Positions 8,988-18,041 of a stretch of DNA of 64,000 nucleotides are shown piece after piece; positions within the stretch are counted from its first letter, which is position 1, and each line of letters opens with the position of its first letter. The position numbers were made by a program, and so were the translations under genes. The stretch is from Allochromatium palmeri (lineage in GTDB: Bacteria > Pseudomonadota > Gammaproteobacteria > Chromatiales > Chromatiaceae): assembly GCF_009720725.1 (NCBI RefSeq), contig NZ_WNKT01000009.1, positions 49,958 through 113,957 of the forward strand. The letters run 5' to 3'. The notes beneath the pieces were generated by a model. That model did not search any database. It saw nothing but the letters and a program-made list of their open reading frames with translations, and was not told the origin of the DNA.

Positions 8988-9803
8988 CTACGAACGACGC
9001 CGTAGCAGGCTGCCTTGCGGGGTACGGACGATCTCGAAGGCGTCGGTGTAGGAGCTGACCGACTCCGAAGCGCCGACGAACAGATAACCACCCGGATTCA
9101 TCTGCCGGGCCAGGCCGTCAAAAATCTGACGTTTGGTTTCAGCCGAAAAATAGATCAGAACATTGCGGCAAAAGATGACATCGAACTTGCCGAGCATGGC
9201 GTAGGAATCGATCAGATTGAGTTTCTGAAAGCGCACGCGACGCTGGATCTCAGGCTTGATGCGATGGCCGTTCTCGATCGTGTCGAAGTATTTCTGACGC
9301 CGCTCGGGCGTCAGGCCGCGCACGATACTCAGACCATCGTAGACGCCTGACCGAGCCTCGGCGAGCACGCTCTCAGACAGATCGGTCGCCAGAATACTGA
9401 CGGGCGTGGACTTGGGTGGAAAGCTCGCCTCCCACTCAGAAATCACCATGGCGATGCTGTAGGGTTCCTGGCCGCTGGAGCAGGCCGCCGACCAGATCCG
9501 GACCGGTTTCTTGCGCGCGTCCAACTCCGGCAGCAAGACCTGGCGCAGGATCTCGAAGGGATAGACGTCGCGAAACCAGGAGGTTTCATTGGTCGTCATG
9601 GCATCGATAACGCGCGACTTGAGCGTCGGATTGCCCGACTGGCGCAGCGCTCGCAACAGATCCTCAACCTTGTGGTAGCCGAACTCGCTGAGCAGACGTG
9701 ACAGACGACTGGAGACGAGATACTGACGGTTCTCGCCTAACACCAGGCCACAGCACTCCGAGAGAAACCGAGCGAACTCGGCGTAATCCTGCGCGTCAAT
9801 CAC
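8988..9803 (-). CDS. cheR: Chemotaxis protein methyltransferase CheR
   Basis: CheR methylates glutamates on chemoreceptors using S-adenosylmethionine, setting the adaptation level. The 271-residue product has the N-terminal helical domain (1-80), then TTNETSWFRD, the SAM-binding strand IWSAACSSGQEPYS and IFCRNVLIYFS of the C-terminal domain. Translation appears to begin at GTG 9803, with a G-rich ribosome site just upstream; no ATG is closer. It follows cheV by 17 bases and lies upstream of flgB in the same direction. The cheV-cheR-flgB neighbourhood is shared with Pseudomonas and Vibrio. Confidence 0.95.
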   Translation of the reverse strand: MIDAQDYAEFARFLSECCGLVLGENRQYLVSSRLSRLLSEFGYHKVEDLLRALRQSGNPTLKSRVIDAMTTNETSWFRDVYPFEILRQVLLPELDARKKPVRIWSAACSSGQEPYSIAMVISEWEASFPPKSTPVSILATDLSESVLAEARSGVYDGLSIVRGLTPERRQKYFDTIENGHRIKPEIQRRVRFQKLNLIDSYAMLGKFDVIFCRNVLIYFSAETKRQIFDGLARQMNPGGYLFVGASESVSSYTDAFEIVRTPQGSLLRRRS

Positions 9804-9820
9804 GAATGAACCCCATCATA

Positions 9821-10744
9821 TCAGTCATGCCGCGCATATTTGAGCACGGTTGACGCCAGTTCGTCCGGATCGAATTTGGCCAGAAAATCATCAGCTCCAG
9901 CCCGCTTGACCATATCGACATTGAATTGACCGCTCAGCGAGGAATGTAGAATCACACATAGATGCTTGAGTTTGGCATTTTCGCGGATCTTGCGCGTCAA
10001 GGTATAGCCGTCCATGCGCGGCATCTCGATATCGGCGATCACCATCTCGATGGAGGAATCGACCATGTCGGCAGTCGCCAGTTCTTCCAGATACTCTAGC
10101 GCCGCCTTGCCGTCGGAGCGGCTCTCGGTGCGAAAGCCCAGCTCCGTGATGGAACGCTCGATCTGCTTGCGCGCCACCAGCGAGTCGTCGACGACCAGGA
10201 TGCGCCGGTCGTGTGGAAGCTCTTCGGCCTGGGTGCGCACCGCATCTGAGACATCCGTCGGGAGATTGTTGATCTGGGCAAAGACGCGCTCGACATCGAT
10301 GATTTCGACCAAACGGCTATCGACTTCGGTGACCGCGACCAGATAGCTCTCACGCTCGGTGCCGCGCGGCGGCGGTTTGACCGTCTCCCAGTTGACATTG
10401 ACGATGCGGTCGACCGCCGATACCCAAAAGCCCTGCACCGAACGGTTGAACTCAGTCACGATCACCTTGGCGTCGTTGTCCTGATCGACCGGCAGCGGCT
10501 CGAAGCCGATGGCGCGCGCCAGATCGATCACCGAGACGGTGCGTCCGCGGATATTGGCCACGCCACAGACCATCGGGCTGGAGCCTGGAAGATGTCTCAG
10601 GGTCGGCTTGGCGATGACTTCGCGGACCTTGAACACATTGATGCCGAACATCTGCCGACTGCCCAGATAGAACAGCAGCAACTCCATGCGGTTTTGCCCG
10701 ACCAGACGGGTCCGCTGATCTACATCGGCGATAAACTGACTCAT
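9821..10744 (-). CDS. cheV: Chemotaxis coupling protein CheV (CheW domain plus receiver)
   Basis: CheV couples chemoreceptors to the CheA kinase and can be phosphorylated for adaptation. The N-terminal CheW-like domain (about 15-165, with FGINVFKVREVI and MVCGVANIRGRTVSVIDLA) is followed by a receiver domain (about 180-305). In VIADIEMPRMDGYTL the phospho-accepting Asp is residue 238 counted from ATG 10744; the conserved Lys of the domain end is in FLAKFDPDEL. An in-frame GTG lies three codons upstream; I prefer the ATG for ribosome-site spacing. Divergent from flgA with 183 bases between. Confidence 0.93.
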   Translation of the reverse strand: MSQFIADVDQRTRLVGQNRMELLLFYLGSRQMFGINVFKVREVIAKPTLRHLPGSSPMVCGVANIRGRTVSVIDLARAIGFEPLPVDQDNDAKVIVTEFNRSVQGFWVSAVDRIVNVNWETVKPPPRGTERESYLVAVTEVDSRLVEIIDVERVFAQINNLPTDVSDAVRTQAEELPHDRRILVVDDSLVARKQIERSITELGFRTESRSDGKAALEYLEELATADMVDSSIEMVIADIEMPRMDGYTLTRKIRENAKLKHLCVILHSSLSGQFNVDMVKRAGADDFLAKFDPDELASTVLKYARHD

Positions 10745-10927
10745 CTCACCCACACCCTCTTGATGTCATCGGTAAAGGCCCGGCACGCAAGCACCGGTGG
10801 CCAGTGTAGCAGTCGCACGCCGATTCGAGGCACTCGGCATCGACCATTCGTCCGCTGAAGGTGCGGCTCAAAACGGCGCGTTTCATGCATGATTCTCGCC
10901 AAACCCGCCACGAGAGGAGTCCGATCG

Positions 10928-11668
10928 ATGACACTGACAACGCCCAAGACCTCTAGGCACCGCGGCGCGCGGCCCGCGCTCGGATACGCGCTGCTGGCCC
11001 TGAGTTTGTCCCAACCAGCACTGGGGGCCGACATCGAACCCGTGGAGCGGATTCTGAATACGGCGCGCGCCTTTGCGGCCACGGCTGTCGATTCATCGTC
11101 ACCCGATCAGGAAACCCACATCGAAATCGGCAAACTGGACAGCCGACTGCAACTGACACGCTGCGCACATCCGCCGACCGCTCAACTCGCCCCAGGTGCA
11201 CGCACTGATGGCCATACCACCATCAATGTCCGTTGTTCCGAACCTGTGAGCTGGTCGCTGTTCGTCCCGGCCCGCATCGAGCGCCATCTCCCGGTCGTCG
11301 TCCTCGACCGACCGGTCGCCCGCGAGCAGGTCATTCGTTCCAAGGATGTCAGAATCGAGCCGCAATCCGTCTCGACCCTGACCAACGGTTATTTTACCGA
11401 GATGGACGCTGTGGTCGGAATGGCCGCACGCCGGCGCCTGATGCCCGGACAGGTGCTCACCAGCGCCCATATCACCCAGCGCCAGATCATCGAGCGCGGC
11501 CAGGAGGTGACACTGTTCTCGGCGCGTCCCGGTCTGGTGGTGCGCATGAAAGGCGTTGCTCTGGAGGATGGCGTCGAAGGCGAGCGCATCCGGGTGCGTA
11601 ACAGCGCCTCGAAGCGGGTTGTTGAAGGGTATGTCGAACCTTCCGGCGCGGTGCGCGTCGCATTATGA
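10928..11668 (+). CDS. flgA: Flagellar P-ring assembly chaperone FlgA
   Basis: FlgA is a periplasmic chaperone that helps FlgI assemble into the P ring. The 246-residue product has a Sec signal peptide (hydrophobic LGYALLALSLSQ, likely cleavage after PALG/A). The C-terminal SAF-like domain contains LDRPVAREQVIRSKDV, the conserved GMAARRRLMPGQVL and the ending VVEGYVEPSGAVRV. The ATG at 10928 is chosen because AGAGGAG precedes it at good distance; an upstream in-frame start would give an unlikely leader. Divergent from cheV and upstream of flgM. Confidence 0.93.
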   Translation: MTLTTPKTSRHRGARPALGYALLALSLSQPALGADIEPVERILNTARAFAATAVDSSSPDQETHIEIGKLDSRLQLTRCAHPPTAQLAPGARTDGHTTINVRCSEPVSWSLFVPARIERHLPVVVLDRPVAREQVIRSKDVRIEPQSVSTLTNGYFTEMDAVVGMAARRRLMPGQVLTSAHITQRQIIERGQEVTLFSARPGLVVRMKGVALEDGVEGERIRVRNSASKRVVEGYVEPSGAVRVAL

Positions 11669-11694
11669 TGACCAATCTTCACCATCGAACGCCA

Positions 11695-11712
11695 AGGACA
11701 TGAACATGTCCT
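11695..11712. repeat. Perfect 8-bp inverted repeat beside the flgM promoter
   Basis: AGGACATG-AA-CATGTCCT is a perfect inverted repeat lying between the flgA stop and the -35 element of the flgM promoter, whose first base it touches. It could be an operator or a weak stem at the end of flgA; no run of T of the length expected for an intrinsic terminator directly follows. Confidence 0.4.
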
Positions 11713-11738
11713 ATAGTTTTCCACTCAAGCGCCGATAT
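11712..11738 (+). promoter_or_regulatory. Sigma-28 (FliA) promoter of flgM
   Basis: TATAGTTT-N11-GCCGATAT matches the FliA consensus TAAAGTTT-N11-GCCGATAA with one mismatch in each half and exact spacing. It lies 36 bases upstream of the flgM ATG. FlgM is the anti-sigma factor of FliA, and a FliA promoter before flgM is the known feedback arrangement in enteric bacteria. Confidence 0.8.
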
Positions 11739-11774
11739 TCATAGGCGTACCCCAATCGACTCTGGACCGAGCCC

Positions 11775-12080
11775 ATGGATATCAAGCTTCCTATTGGAAA
11801 CAACCTGCGCACCGACGGGACGGTAGCGGGGGGCAAGCCGCGTAACGCGCCCTCGTCGACCGAGCCGACCGAGACCAGGCCCAAGGGCGTGGCGGGCGAA
11901 TCCGTCACACTCACCGAGACCGCTAAGACCCTGAGCGCCGCGCGTGGAGATGCCCAGGAGGCGCCCGTCAACAATACGCGCGTGGCCGATATCAAGGCGG
12001 CGCTCGCCGAGGGGCGCTATGAGATCGACAACCAGCGTCTGGCGCAACGAATGCTCGCATTCGAGGGAGCCTTCGCTTGA
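11775..12080 (+). CDS. flgM: Anti-sigma-28 factor FlgM
   Basis: FlgM binds FliA (sigma-28) and holds back late flagellar genes until it is exported through the completed hook. The 101-residue product has the disordered, charged N-terminal half expected for an exported anti-sigma factor and the conserved C-terminal FliA-binding region VADIKAALAEGRYEIDNQRLAQRML. It has a FliA promoter upstream, giving negative feedback on its own synthesis. Its stop overlaps the proposed TTG start of flgN. Confidence 0.93.
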   Translation: MDIKLPIGNNLRTDGTVAGGKPRNAPSSTEPTETRPKGVAGESVTLTETAKTLSAARGDAQEAPVNNTRVADIKAALAEGRYEIDNQRLAQRMLAFEGAFA

Positions 12081-12589
12081 GCACCACGGACATGCAGACG
12101 CCGATGCCGGGTGCGAGCGATCTCACTGGACTGGTGGCCTCGCTCGACCGCGCCATCGTGGACATGCATCAACTCGCCGAGTTGATGTTCGATGAGCTGC
12201 GGGCGCTCGAATCCAGGGATCTTGATGGACTCCAGCAGGTCGTCACCGAAAAGCAGCGTCTTGTGGCCCGCCTCGAAGCCGAGACCGCTCAACAGCGGCA
12301 CTGGATCGAGGCCGCCGGTTTCAGCTTCACGCCCGTAGGCATCGAGCAGTTCATCCAAGGTTTCGACCAGAACGACCAACTCAGCACACGCTGGTCGACA
12401 CTGCTCGACCACACACGCCGCTGTGACCAATTGAACCGCGACAACGCCCGCTCGATCGAGCGCGACTGGCGGCGTGTCACCGTAACGCTGCGTCTGCTCA
12501 AGGGCGAGGATGCCAGCACAACGACCTATGATACACGGGGTCGGACCGCCTCCAGCGGCCAGCGCGGACGCAGCCTCAGTCAGGCGTGA
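12077..12589 (+). CDS. flgN: Flagellar export chaperone FlgN
   Basis: FlgN is the cytoplasmic chaperone for the hook-associated proteins FlgK and FlgL. The 170-residue product is helical, with the heptad-rich LAELMFDELRALESRDLDGL and QRLVARLEAETAQQRHWI segments typical of FlgN. It is read from the flgM transcript. The start is uncertain: TTG at 12077 overlaps the flgM stop (TTGA), while the first in-frame ATG is at 12092. The last 25 residues are Ser/Arg-rich and poorly conserved in type. Confidence 0.85.
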   Translation: MSTTDMQTPMPGASDLTGLVASLDRAIVDMHQLAELMFDELRALESRDLDGLQQVVTEKQRLVARLEAETAQQRHWIEAAGFSFTPVGIEQFIQGFDQNDQLSTRWSTLLDHTRRCDQLNRDNARSIERDWRRVTVTLRLLKGEDASTTTYDTRGRTASSGQRGRSLSQA

Positions 12590-12614
12590 AGCGCTTGGAG
12601 CGTCCGTTATTTTG

Positions 12615-14105
12615 ATGAGCGAGCCACCGCGCCTCCCGCCGTCCGGCTCTGGCGCGAGTGTTGCCAGTGCGGCCGCGAGCGCAACGCGCGCACAGGCGTC
12701 AACGGCGGCGGCGCTCGCCGAGCGACTCCAGGTCGGGATGCAGGTCGAACTCAGACCCAGCCGCTCGATTACGCCCGAACTGATCGAAACGCAGCTACGC
12801 CCCCTGGGGAGCACGACGACCTGGAGTCAAGGCATCCAGGCACGGCTGACTTCCCCCATGCTCGCCAATTCGCTTCCAGCGCCCGCCGTCGGTGAACGTT
12901 CGGCGACAGGCGGCGCCATGCCAGCACTGCGTGCCGAGGTTGTCGCCACCAGTCCGGCACTCGTGCTGCGGCTCATCTCCACGACGGCAGACCGCTCGAC
13001 GCCGATCCCGAATCAAACCGCCGTGGCCGGCTCGCGCGAATGGCTGGGGCAGCAGTTCAAACAGCACTGGCCTGAATCCCGGCCGCTCGCGGCCACACTG
13101 GACCGCATCCTGGTGCAACTGGCCAGCGCCAGCACACCCCCTATCACCAACCTCACTCACACAGATCCGACGAACGCCACGCCAATCCAGCGTGCCGTTG
13201 ACAGCTTGATCGGCCAGCTCGCGACCGTGACTGAGCTGACCGACCCCGAGCAGTTGGCCGTCGCTGTCAGCCGCTCCGGACTTTGGATGGAAGCGCTCCT
13301 GGCACAAGCGGCGATCACGCCAACTCAGTCGAACGAACTGGTGCTCGATCTCAAAGCACAGTTGCTCGTGCTCGCCCAACGGCTTCGTCTCCCGGGAGCC
13401 GGAGCGCCGAGCGCGCCATCCAGTGCTCAGCCAACAGCCGGACAGCGCGTCGACTCGCCCGTACAGGCCCTCCAAACCGGCGCACAGATGGAGCGCTCCG
13501 GCGCATCCGCTGGAGCCGAGCCGAGACCGGGGGCGACGCCCGAACCGGCTGGACCAGGCACCAGCCGCGTTGCCGCGCCTGAATCGGGATCGCCTCCCAC
13601 GAGCGACAACGCACCGCCGGAAGAGACGCGCACCGCTGAACAGAACAACTCGCGCACCGCGAGCCTGGCGCGCGACGTGGAAGGCATGCTCAAGCAGGTG
13701 GTGACAAAACAGCTTCAGTCGCTCGACAGCCCGGCGGGGCAGAACCAGTGGTTGCTGGAACTGCCCTTCCGGACTCCGACCGGACTTCAGGCGCTGGAAG
13801 CGGACATCCGCCGCGAACAGGCGCGGGACGGCAGCGAGCACGAGACCTGGAGCATGCGACTGCGGCTCGATCTGCCTAAGCTCGGTCCACTGAACATTCT
13901 GCTGACACTGCGCAACGAACGGCTCAATGCCAGTCTCCAGTCGGCCGATGCCGATGGCGCACAGCAAATCCGACAACACCTGAGCGAACTGCGCGCGCGT
14001 TTGGAGGCGCGGGAGATCGAAATCGCCAGTCTCCACGCCGGCCACCGGCCGCTCGATCGCCCCGTTCCACCCTTCACGGATCCACTGGTGCGTGAACAGG
14101 CGTGA
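12615..14105 (+). CDS. FliK C-terminal domain-like flagellar protein
   Basis: The C-terminal part (about residues 370-490 of 496) resembles the Flg_hook domain of FliK, the hook-length ruler: WLLELPFRTPTGLQALEADI, LRLDLPKLGPLNILLTLRNE and a closing helix (LSELRARLEAREIEIASL). In FliK this domain contacts the FlhB C-terminal domain to switch export specificity. The N-terminal 350 residues are low complexity, rich in Ala, Pro, Thr and Ser, as in length rulers. The ATG at 12615 is chosen because the frame upstream overlaps flgN. It overlaps the FlhB-C-like gene by 4 bases (GTGA), an unusual FliK/FlhB pairing. It may be a second FliK-type protein rather than the canonical one. Confidence 0.75.
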   Translation: MSEPPRLPPSGSGASVASAAASATRAQASTAAALAERLQVGMQVELRPSRSITPELIETQLRPLGSTTTWSQGIQARLTSPMLANSLPAPAVGERSATGGAMPALRAEVVATSPALVLRLISTTADRSTPIPNQTAVAGSREWLGQQFKQHWPESRPLAATLDRILVQLASASTPPITNLTHTDPTNATPIQRAVDSLIGQLATVTELTDPEQLAVAVSRSGLWMEALLAQAAITPTQSNELVLDLKAQLLVLAQRLRLPGAGAPSAPSSAQPTAGQRVDSPVQALQTGAQMERSGASAGAEPRPGATPEPAGPGTSRVAAPESGSPPTSDNAPPEETRTAEQNNSRTASLARDVEGMLKQVVTKQLQSLDSPAGQNQWLLELPFRTPTGLQALEADIRREQARDGSEHETWSMRLRLDLPKLGPLNILLTLRNERLNASLQSADADGAQQIRQHLSELRARLEAREIEIASLHAGHRPLDRPVPPFTDPLVREQA

Positions 14106-14431
14106 GCGCGTCATCCACACCTCCCCGGCCCAAGACCACCAAGGCGGTCGCGCTGTCCTGGGACCGTCAGAACGCGCCCCGCATTACGGCCACTGGAACC
14201 GGGCTGACCGCCGAGCAGATCCTCAAGATCGCCGAGGAGCACGATATCCCGCTGCGCGCCGACCCGGTGCTGGTGGAAGCCCTGGCACAGATTCCGCTCG
14301 GTGCCGAGATCCCGCGCGCGCTTTATGTGGCCGTCGCCGAGGTGCTGGCGTTTGTGTTCATGCTGGAAGGGATCGATCCCAGACAACCGACGCTCATTCC
14401 AGCCGAGCGAAACAAACAGCAGACAGAGTGA
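14102..14431 (+). CDS. Stand-alone FlhB C-terminal-domain protein (FhlB-like)
   Basis: The 109-residue product is the cytoplasmic C-terminal domain of FlhB/EscU-type export-gate proteins without the membrane part: KAVALSWDRQNAPRITATG, IAEEHDIPLRADPVLVEAL, then EIPRALYVAVAEVLAFVF. It begins just after where the autocleavage motif NPTH would be, so it corresponds to the post-cleavage fragment of FlhB. Such FhlB proteins can partly replace the FlhB C-terminal domain in enteric bacteria. The GTG start overlaps the stop of the FliK-like gene, indicating coupled synthesis. It converges with murI. Confidence 0.85.
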   Translation: MSASSTPPRPKTTKAVALSWDRQNAPRITATGTGLTAEQILKIAEEHDIPLRADPVLVEALAQIPLGAEIPRALYVAVAEVLAFVFMLEGIDPRQPTLIPAERNKQQTE

Positions 14432-14449
14432 TGTGGTTGGCGGCGTGGT

Positions 14450-15298
14450 TCAGATCGGCTCCAGCGCCAGACCGCCATGGGATCTCGGGTCATCTCGCGT
14501 CTTCGACTCGGCCCAGTGCGCGAGCTCGACCTCGCCGGCCCAGAGCCGGGACATGAGCCCGTGCATCCTCGCCGGGTGCGCACTCGTCCAGAATCGATCA
14601 CGTCCAATCCGATCCTCCGGAGCCAGCAGTTCAGCCTCGCTCAAGCGACGGTGCACCTGACGCGCCACCCCCATCCCTGAATCCAGGATGCGTACATGCG
14701 GCCCCGCCAATTCCTGGATCAAGGGGGTCAGCAGCGGATAATGCGTACAGCCCAGAACCAGAGTATCGGCCCCGCGCTCCAGCAACGGCTCCAGATAAGC
14801 GCGTAGCAACTCGCGCGTCCCCTCCCCCGCCAAGTCACCCGCCTCGACCCGCTCGACTAAGCCAGGACAGGGCTGCAACAGCACCTCGGCATTGGTTTCG
14901 AGCCGCCCAAGCAGCACCGAGAAATTGTGACTGGCCAGCGTCTGGCGCGTGGCCAGCACCGCCACCACGCCCGAGCGCGAGTGCTCGACCGCTGGTTTGA
15001 CAGCCGGCTCCATGGCAATCAAGGGGACACTGTACCGCGTGCGCAACAGCCGCGCGGCAGCACCTGTCGCCGTATTGCAGGCCACCACGATCGCTTTGGC
15101 GCCGCGTTCGAGCAGAAATTCGGTGATGGCGATGGACCGCGACTCGATGAAGGCCACGGACTTGTCGCCATAGGGCGCATGGGCCGAATCGGCCACATAC
15201 AGCAGATCCTCGCCCGGCAACAGACGGCGGATCTCGCGCAGCACGGTCAGTCCACCCAAGCCTGAGTCGAAGACGCCGATCGGATGATGAGAATGCAT
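14450..15298 (-). CDS. murI: Glutamate racemase
   Basis: MurI converts L-glutamate to D-glutamate for peptidoglycan. The 282-residue product starts with IGVFDSGLGGLTVLREI and has both catalytic cysteines: Cys74 in VVACNTAT and Cys183 in LGCTHYPLL. APYGDKS is the other family landmark. Length is slightly long because of a C-terminal tail. It converges with the FlhB-C-like gene, with 18 bases between the stops, and stands upstream of no obvious cotranscribed partner. Confidence 0.96.
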   Translation of the reverse strand: MHSHHPIGVFDSGLGGLTVLREIRRLLPGEDLLYVADSAHAPYGDKSVAFIESRSIAITEFLLERGAKAIVVACNTATGAAARLLRTRYSVPLIAMEPAVKPAVEHSRSGVVAVLATRQTLASHNFSVLLGRLETNAEVLLQPCPGLVERVEAGDLAGEGTRELLRAYLEPLLERGADTLVLGCTHYPLLTPLIQELAGPHVRILDSGMGVARQVHRRLSEAELLAPEDRIGRDRFWTSAHPARMHGLMSRLWAGEVELAHWAESKTRDDPRSHGGLALEPI

Positions 15299-15409
15299 GG
15301 TTGATCGTTGAGGGCGCGATTATGCTGGCGCGATTTTCGTCAAACCGCTGGGCGATGGAGCATCGCCGGAACCGCCAGCTCGATCACGTCGACTTCTTTG
15401 CCATTGGAA

Positions 15410-16726
15410 TCAGCCGGAGAGGCTCTCCATGCGGATGCGCACCACCGAACCCTGAACCGAGTCGAGCGCCTCGATGCGGGCGATGGCCCGGTTCATCTGA
15501 CCCTCGATCACGCGATGGGTGAGCATGACCAGGGTCACCTGGGTCTCGCCCTCGGCGGGCGCCTTCTGCTTGATGGCCTCGATGCTGATGCCCTCCTCGC
15601 CCAGGATACTGGCGATGCGTGCCATGACACCAGGACGGTCGAGCGCAGTGAGACGCAGATAGTAGGAGGTCTTGATGGCCTCCATCGACAGCACCGGCGT
15701 ATCGGCCAGCTCGTCGGGCTGGAAGGCCAGATGCGGCACACGATTGTTGGGATCCGTGGTCAGCGCGCGTGTCACGTCGACCAGATCCGCAACCACGGCC
15801 GAGGCGGTCGGCAGCGCGCCGGCTCCGGCCCCATAGTAGAGCGTCGGACCGACTGCATCGCCCTTGACCAGCACCGCGTTCATGACCCCATCGACATTGG
15901 CCAGCAGCCGCCGCTCGGGGATCAGGGTCGGATGCACGCGCAGCTCGATCCCGCCGGGCGAGCGGCGTGCGATGCCCAAATGCTTGATGCGATAACCGAG
16001 TTCAGCGGCATTGGCCACATCCTGGGCGTCGATGCGCGAAATACCCTCGGTGAAGCAGCGCTCGAATTGCAGCGGGATGCCGAAGGCGAGCGAGCCGAGA
16101 ATCGTGAGTTTGTGGGCGGCGTCGATGCCCTCGACGTCGAAGGTCGGATCGGCCTCGGCATAGCCGAGCGCCTGGGCCTCGGCGAGCACCTCGGCGAAGT
16201 CGCGCCCCTTGTCGCGCATCTCGCTGAGGATGAAGTTGCCGGTGCCGTTGATGATGCCGGCGATCCATTCGATATGGTTGGCCGCCAGCCCCTCGCGCAG
16301 CGCCTTGATGATGGGGATGCCACCGGCGACGGCAGCCTCGAAACCGACCATGACGCCCTGTTCGCGCGCGGCGGCGAAAATCTCGTTGCCGTGCTTGGCG
16401 ATCAGGGCCTTGTTGGCCGTGACGACGTGCTTGCCATTCTCGATGGCGCGCATCACCAGTTCCAGCGCCGGCGAGTAGCCGCCGATCAGCTCGACGACGA
16501 TCTGAATGTCGGGATCCTCGACCAGGTCGAAGGCGTCATCGCCAATGTGACCGATCTGGTCCAGGCCCTCGATCAGCTCGGGACGATAGTCACGCGCCGC
16601 CGCGCGGGCGATCTCGATACCGCGACCGGCGCGGCGGGCGATCTCGCGTGCATTGCGCGTCAGCACCGTCACCGTGCCGCCGCCGACGGTTCCCAAGCCC
16701 AGTAGACCGATCTTCACCGGATCCAT
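15410..16726 (-). CDS. hom: Homoserine dehydrogenase
   Basis: This NAD(P)-dependent enzyme reduces aspartate semialdehyde to homoserine for threonine and methionine synthesis. The 438-residue product has the Rossmann start VKIGLLGLGTVGGGTV, VVTANKALIAKHG, the substrate-binding GIINGTGNFILSEM and a C-terminal ACT domain (about 355-438, LRLTALDRPGVMARIASILG) for threonine feedback. It is the monofunctional form, not fused to aspartokinase. It lies 38 bases downstream of alaC on the same strand; that pair is common in proteobacteria. Confidence 0.97.
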   Translation of the reverse strand: MDPVKIGLLGLGTVGGGTVTVLTRNAREIARRAGRGIEIARAAARDYRPELIEGLDQIGHIGDDAFDLVEDPDIQIVVELIGGYSPALELVMRAIENGKHVVTANKALIAKHGNEIFAAAREQGVMVGFEAAVAGGIPIIKALREGLAANHIEWIAGIINGTGNFILSEMRDKGRDFAEVLAEAQALGYAEADPTFDVEGIDAAHKLTILGSLAFGIPLQFERCFTEGISRIDAQDVANAAELGYRIKHLGIARRSPGGIELRVHPTLIPERRLLANVDGVMNAVLVKGDAVGPTLYYGAGAGALPTASAVVADLVDVTRALTTDPNNRVPHLAFQPDELADTPVLSMEAIKTSYYLRLTALDRPGVMARIASILGEEGISIEAIKQKAPAEGETQVTLVMLTHRVIEGQMNRAIARIEALDSVQGSVVRIRMESLSG

Positions 16727-16764
16727 GCGATTACCTCAAAGCTGTGTCAATTCCAGGATTCGGA

Positions 16765-17967
16765 TCAGGCGCCCGCGCGCGAGTCGCGCCGGAACATCTC
16801 CTTGATGCCGCGAATCGCCTGGCGCGTGCGGTGCTCGTTCTCGATCAGACCGAAGCGCACATGGGTGTCGCCGTACTCGCCGAAACCGATGCCCGGCGAC
16901 ACCGCAACCTTGGCCTCGCGCAAGAGCTTTTTGGAGAACTCCAGCGAACCCAGGTGACGGTATTGTTCGGGAATGGGCGCCCAGGCAAACATGGTCGCCT
17001 TCGGCGGTTCGATCGGCCAGCCGGCGGCGTTCAGGCCGGAGCACAGCACATCGCGCCGACTTTCGTACATGTCGCTGATCTCGCGCACGCAGTCCTGCGG
17101 TCCTTCCAGCGCGGCGATGGCCGCGATCTGGATCGGAGTGAAGGTGCCATAGTCGAGATACGACTTGATGCGCGCCAGAGCCGAGACCAGGGTGCGGTTG
17201 CCGCACATGAAGCCGACGCGCCAGCCGGGCATGTTGTAGCTCTTGGACATGGAGAAGAACTCTACCGCGATGTCCTTGGCGCCTGGGACTTGCAGGATCG
17301 AGGGTGCCTTGTAGCCGTCGAAGACGATATCCGCATAGGCGATGTCGTGCACCACCCAGATGCCATGCTCCTGAGCGATATCAACGACCTTCTGGAAGAA
17401 GTCCAGCTCCACGCATTGAGTCGTCGGATTACCGGGGAAGTTGATCACCAGCATCTTGGGCTTTGGCCAGGACTCCTGAATCGCTTTTTGCAGCTCCTCG
17501 AAGAAATCCACCTCGGGTGTCAGACGCACATGACGCACATCGGCCCCGGCGATGATGAAGCCATAGGGATGGATCGGATAGGCCGGATTGGGCACCAGCA
17601 CCGTGTCGCCCGCGCTCATGGTGGCCAGCGCCAGATGCGCCAGACCTTCCTTGGAGCCGATGGTGACGATGGCCTCGATTTCAGGGTCGAGATGCACGTC
17701 GAAGCGGTCGCGGTACCAGTTGCAGATGGCGCGGCGCAGACGCGGGATGCCGCGCGAGACCGAGTAGCGGTGCGTGTCGCGGCGTGAGGCCGATTCGACC
17801 AGCTTGTCGACGATATGCTGGGGCGTACTCTGATCCGGGTTGCCCATGCCGAAATCGATGATGTCCTCACCCCGCGCTCGCGCCTCGGCCTTCAACTCAT
17901 TGACGATGTTGAAGACATAGGGAGGCAACCGCTTGATGCGGTGAAAGTCTGACTCGGGGGAGACCAC
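16765..17967 (-). CDS. alaC: Alanine transaminase (AlaC-type PLP aminotransferase)
   Basis: A class I aminotransferase that most likely makes alanine from pyruvate with glutamate. The 400-residue product has [13 protein letters not shown] at the N-terminus, NFPGNPTTQ, and the pyridoxal-phosphate Lys242 in [17 protein letters not shown]. Overall sequence pattern and position before hom are those of AlaC (YfdZ) proteins. Substrate choice is inferred from the subfamily, not shown by the sequence itself. Confidence 0.88.
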   Translation of the reverse strand: MVSPESDFHRIKRLPPYVFNIVNELKAEARARGEDIIDFGMGNPDQSTPQHIVDKLVESASRRDTHRYSVSRGIPRLRRAICNWYRDRFDVHLDPEIEAIVTIGSKEGLAHLALATMSAGDTVLVPNPAYPIHPYGFIIAGADVRHVRLTPEVDFFEELQKAIQESWPKPKMLVINFPGNPTTQCVELDFFQKVVDIAQEHGIWVVHDIAYADIVFDGYKAPSILQVPGAKDIAVEFFSMSKSYNMPGWRVGFMCGNRTLVSALARIKSYLDYGTFTPIQIAAIAALEGPQDCVREISDMYESRRDVLCSGLNAAGWPIEPPKATMFAWAPIPEQYRHLGSLEFSKKLLREAKVAVSPGIGFGEYGDTHVRFGLIENEHRTRQAIRGIKEMFRRDSRAGA

Positions 17968-18041
17968 GGCGAAACCTCATGGGATGGTGGATGGGATGAA
18001 AGCCGTCAAGTCTACCGCCGCGATCAGTAGAAATCATCACC

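Noticed and set aside
12510..12614. Upstream extension of the FliK-like protein
   Set aside because: The extra 35 codons overlap flgN and show no conserved pattern; ATG 12615 is used.
15308..16705. Long open frame on the plus strand opposite hom
   Set aside because: It is exactly antisense to a firmly identified homoserine dehydrogenase and has no domain pattern; long antisense frames are expected in GC-rich DNA.
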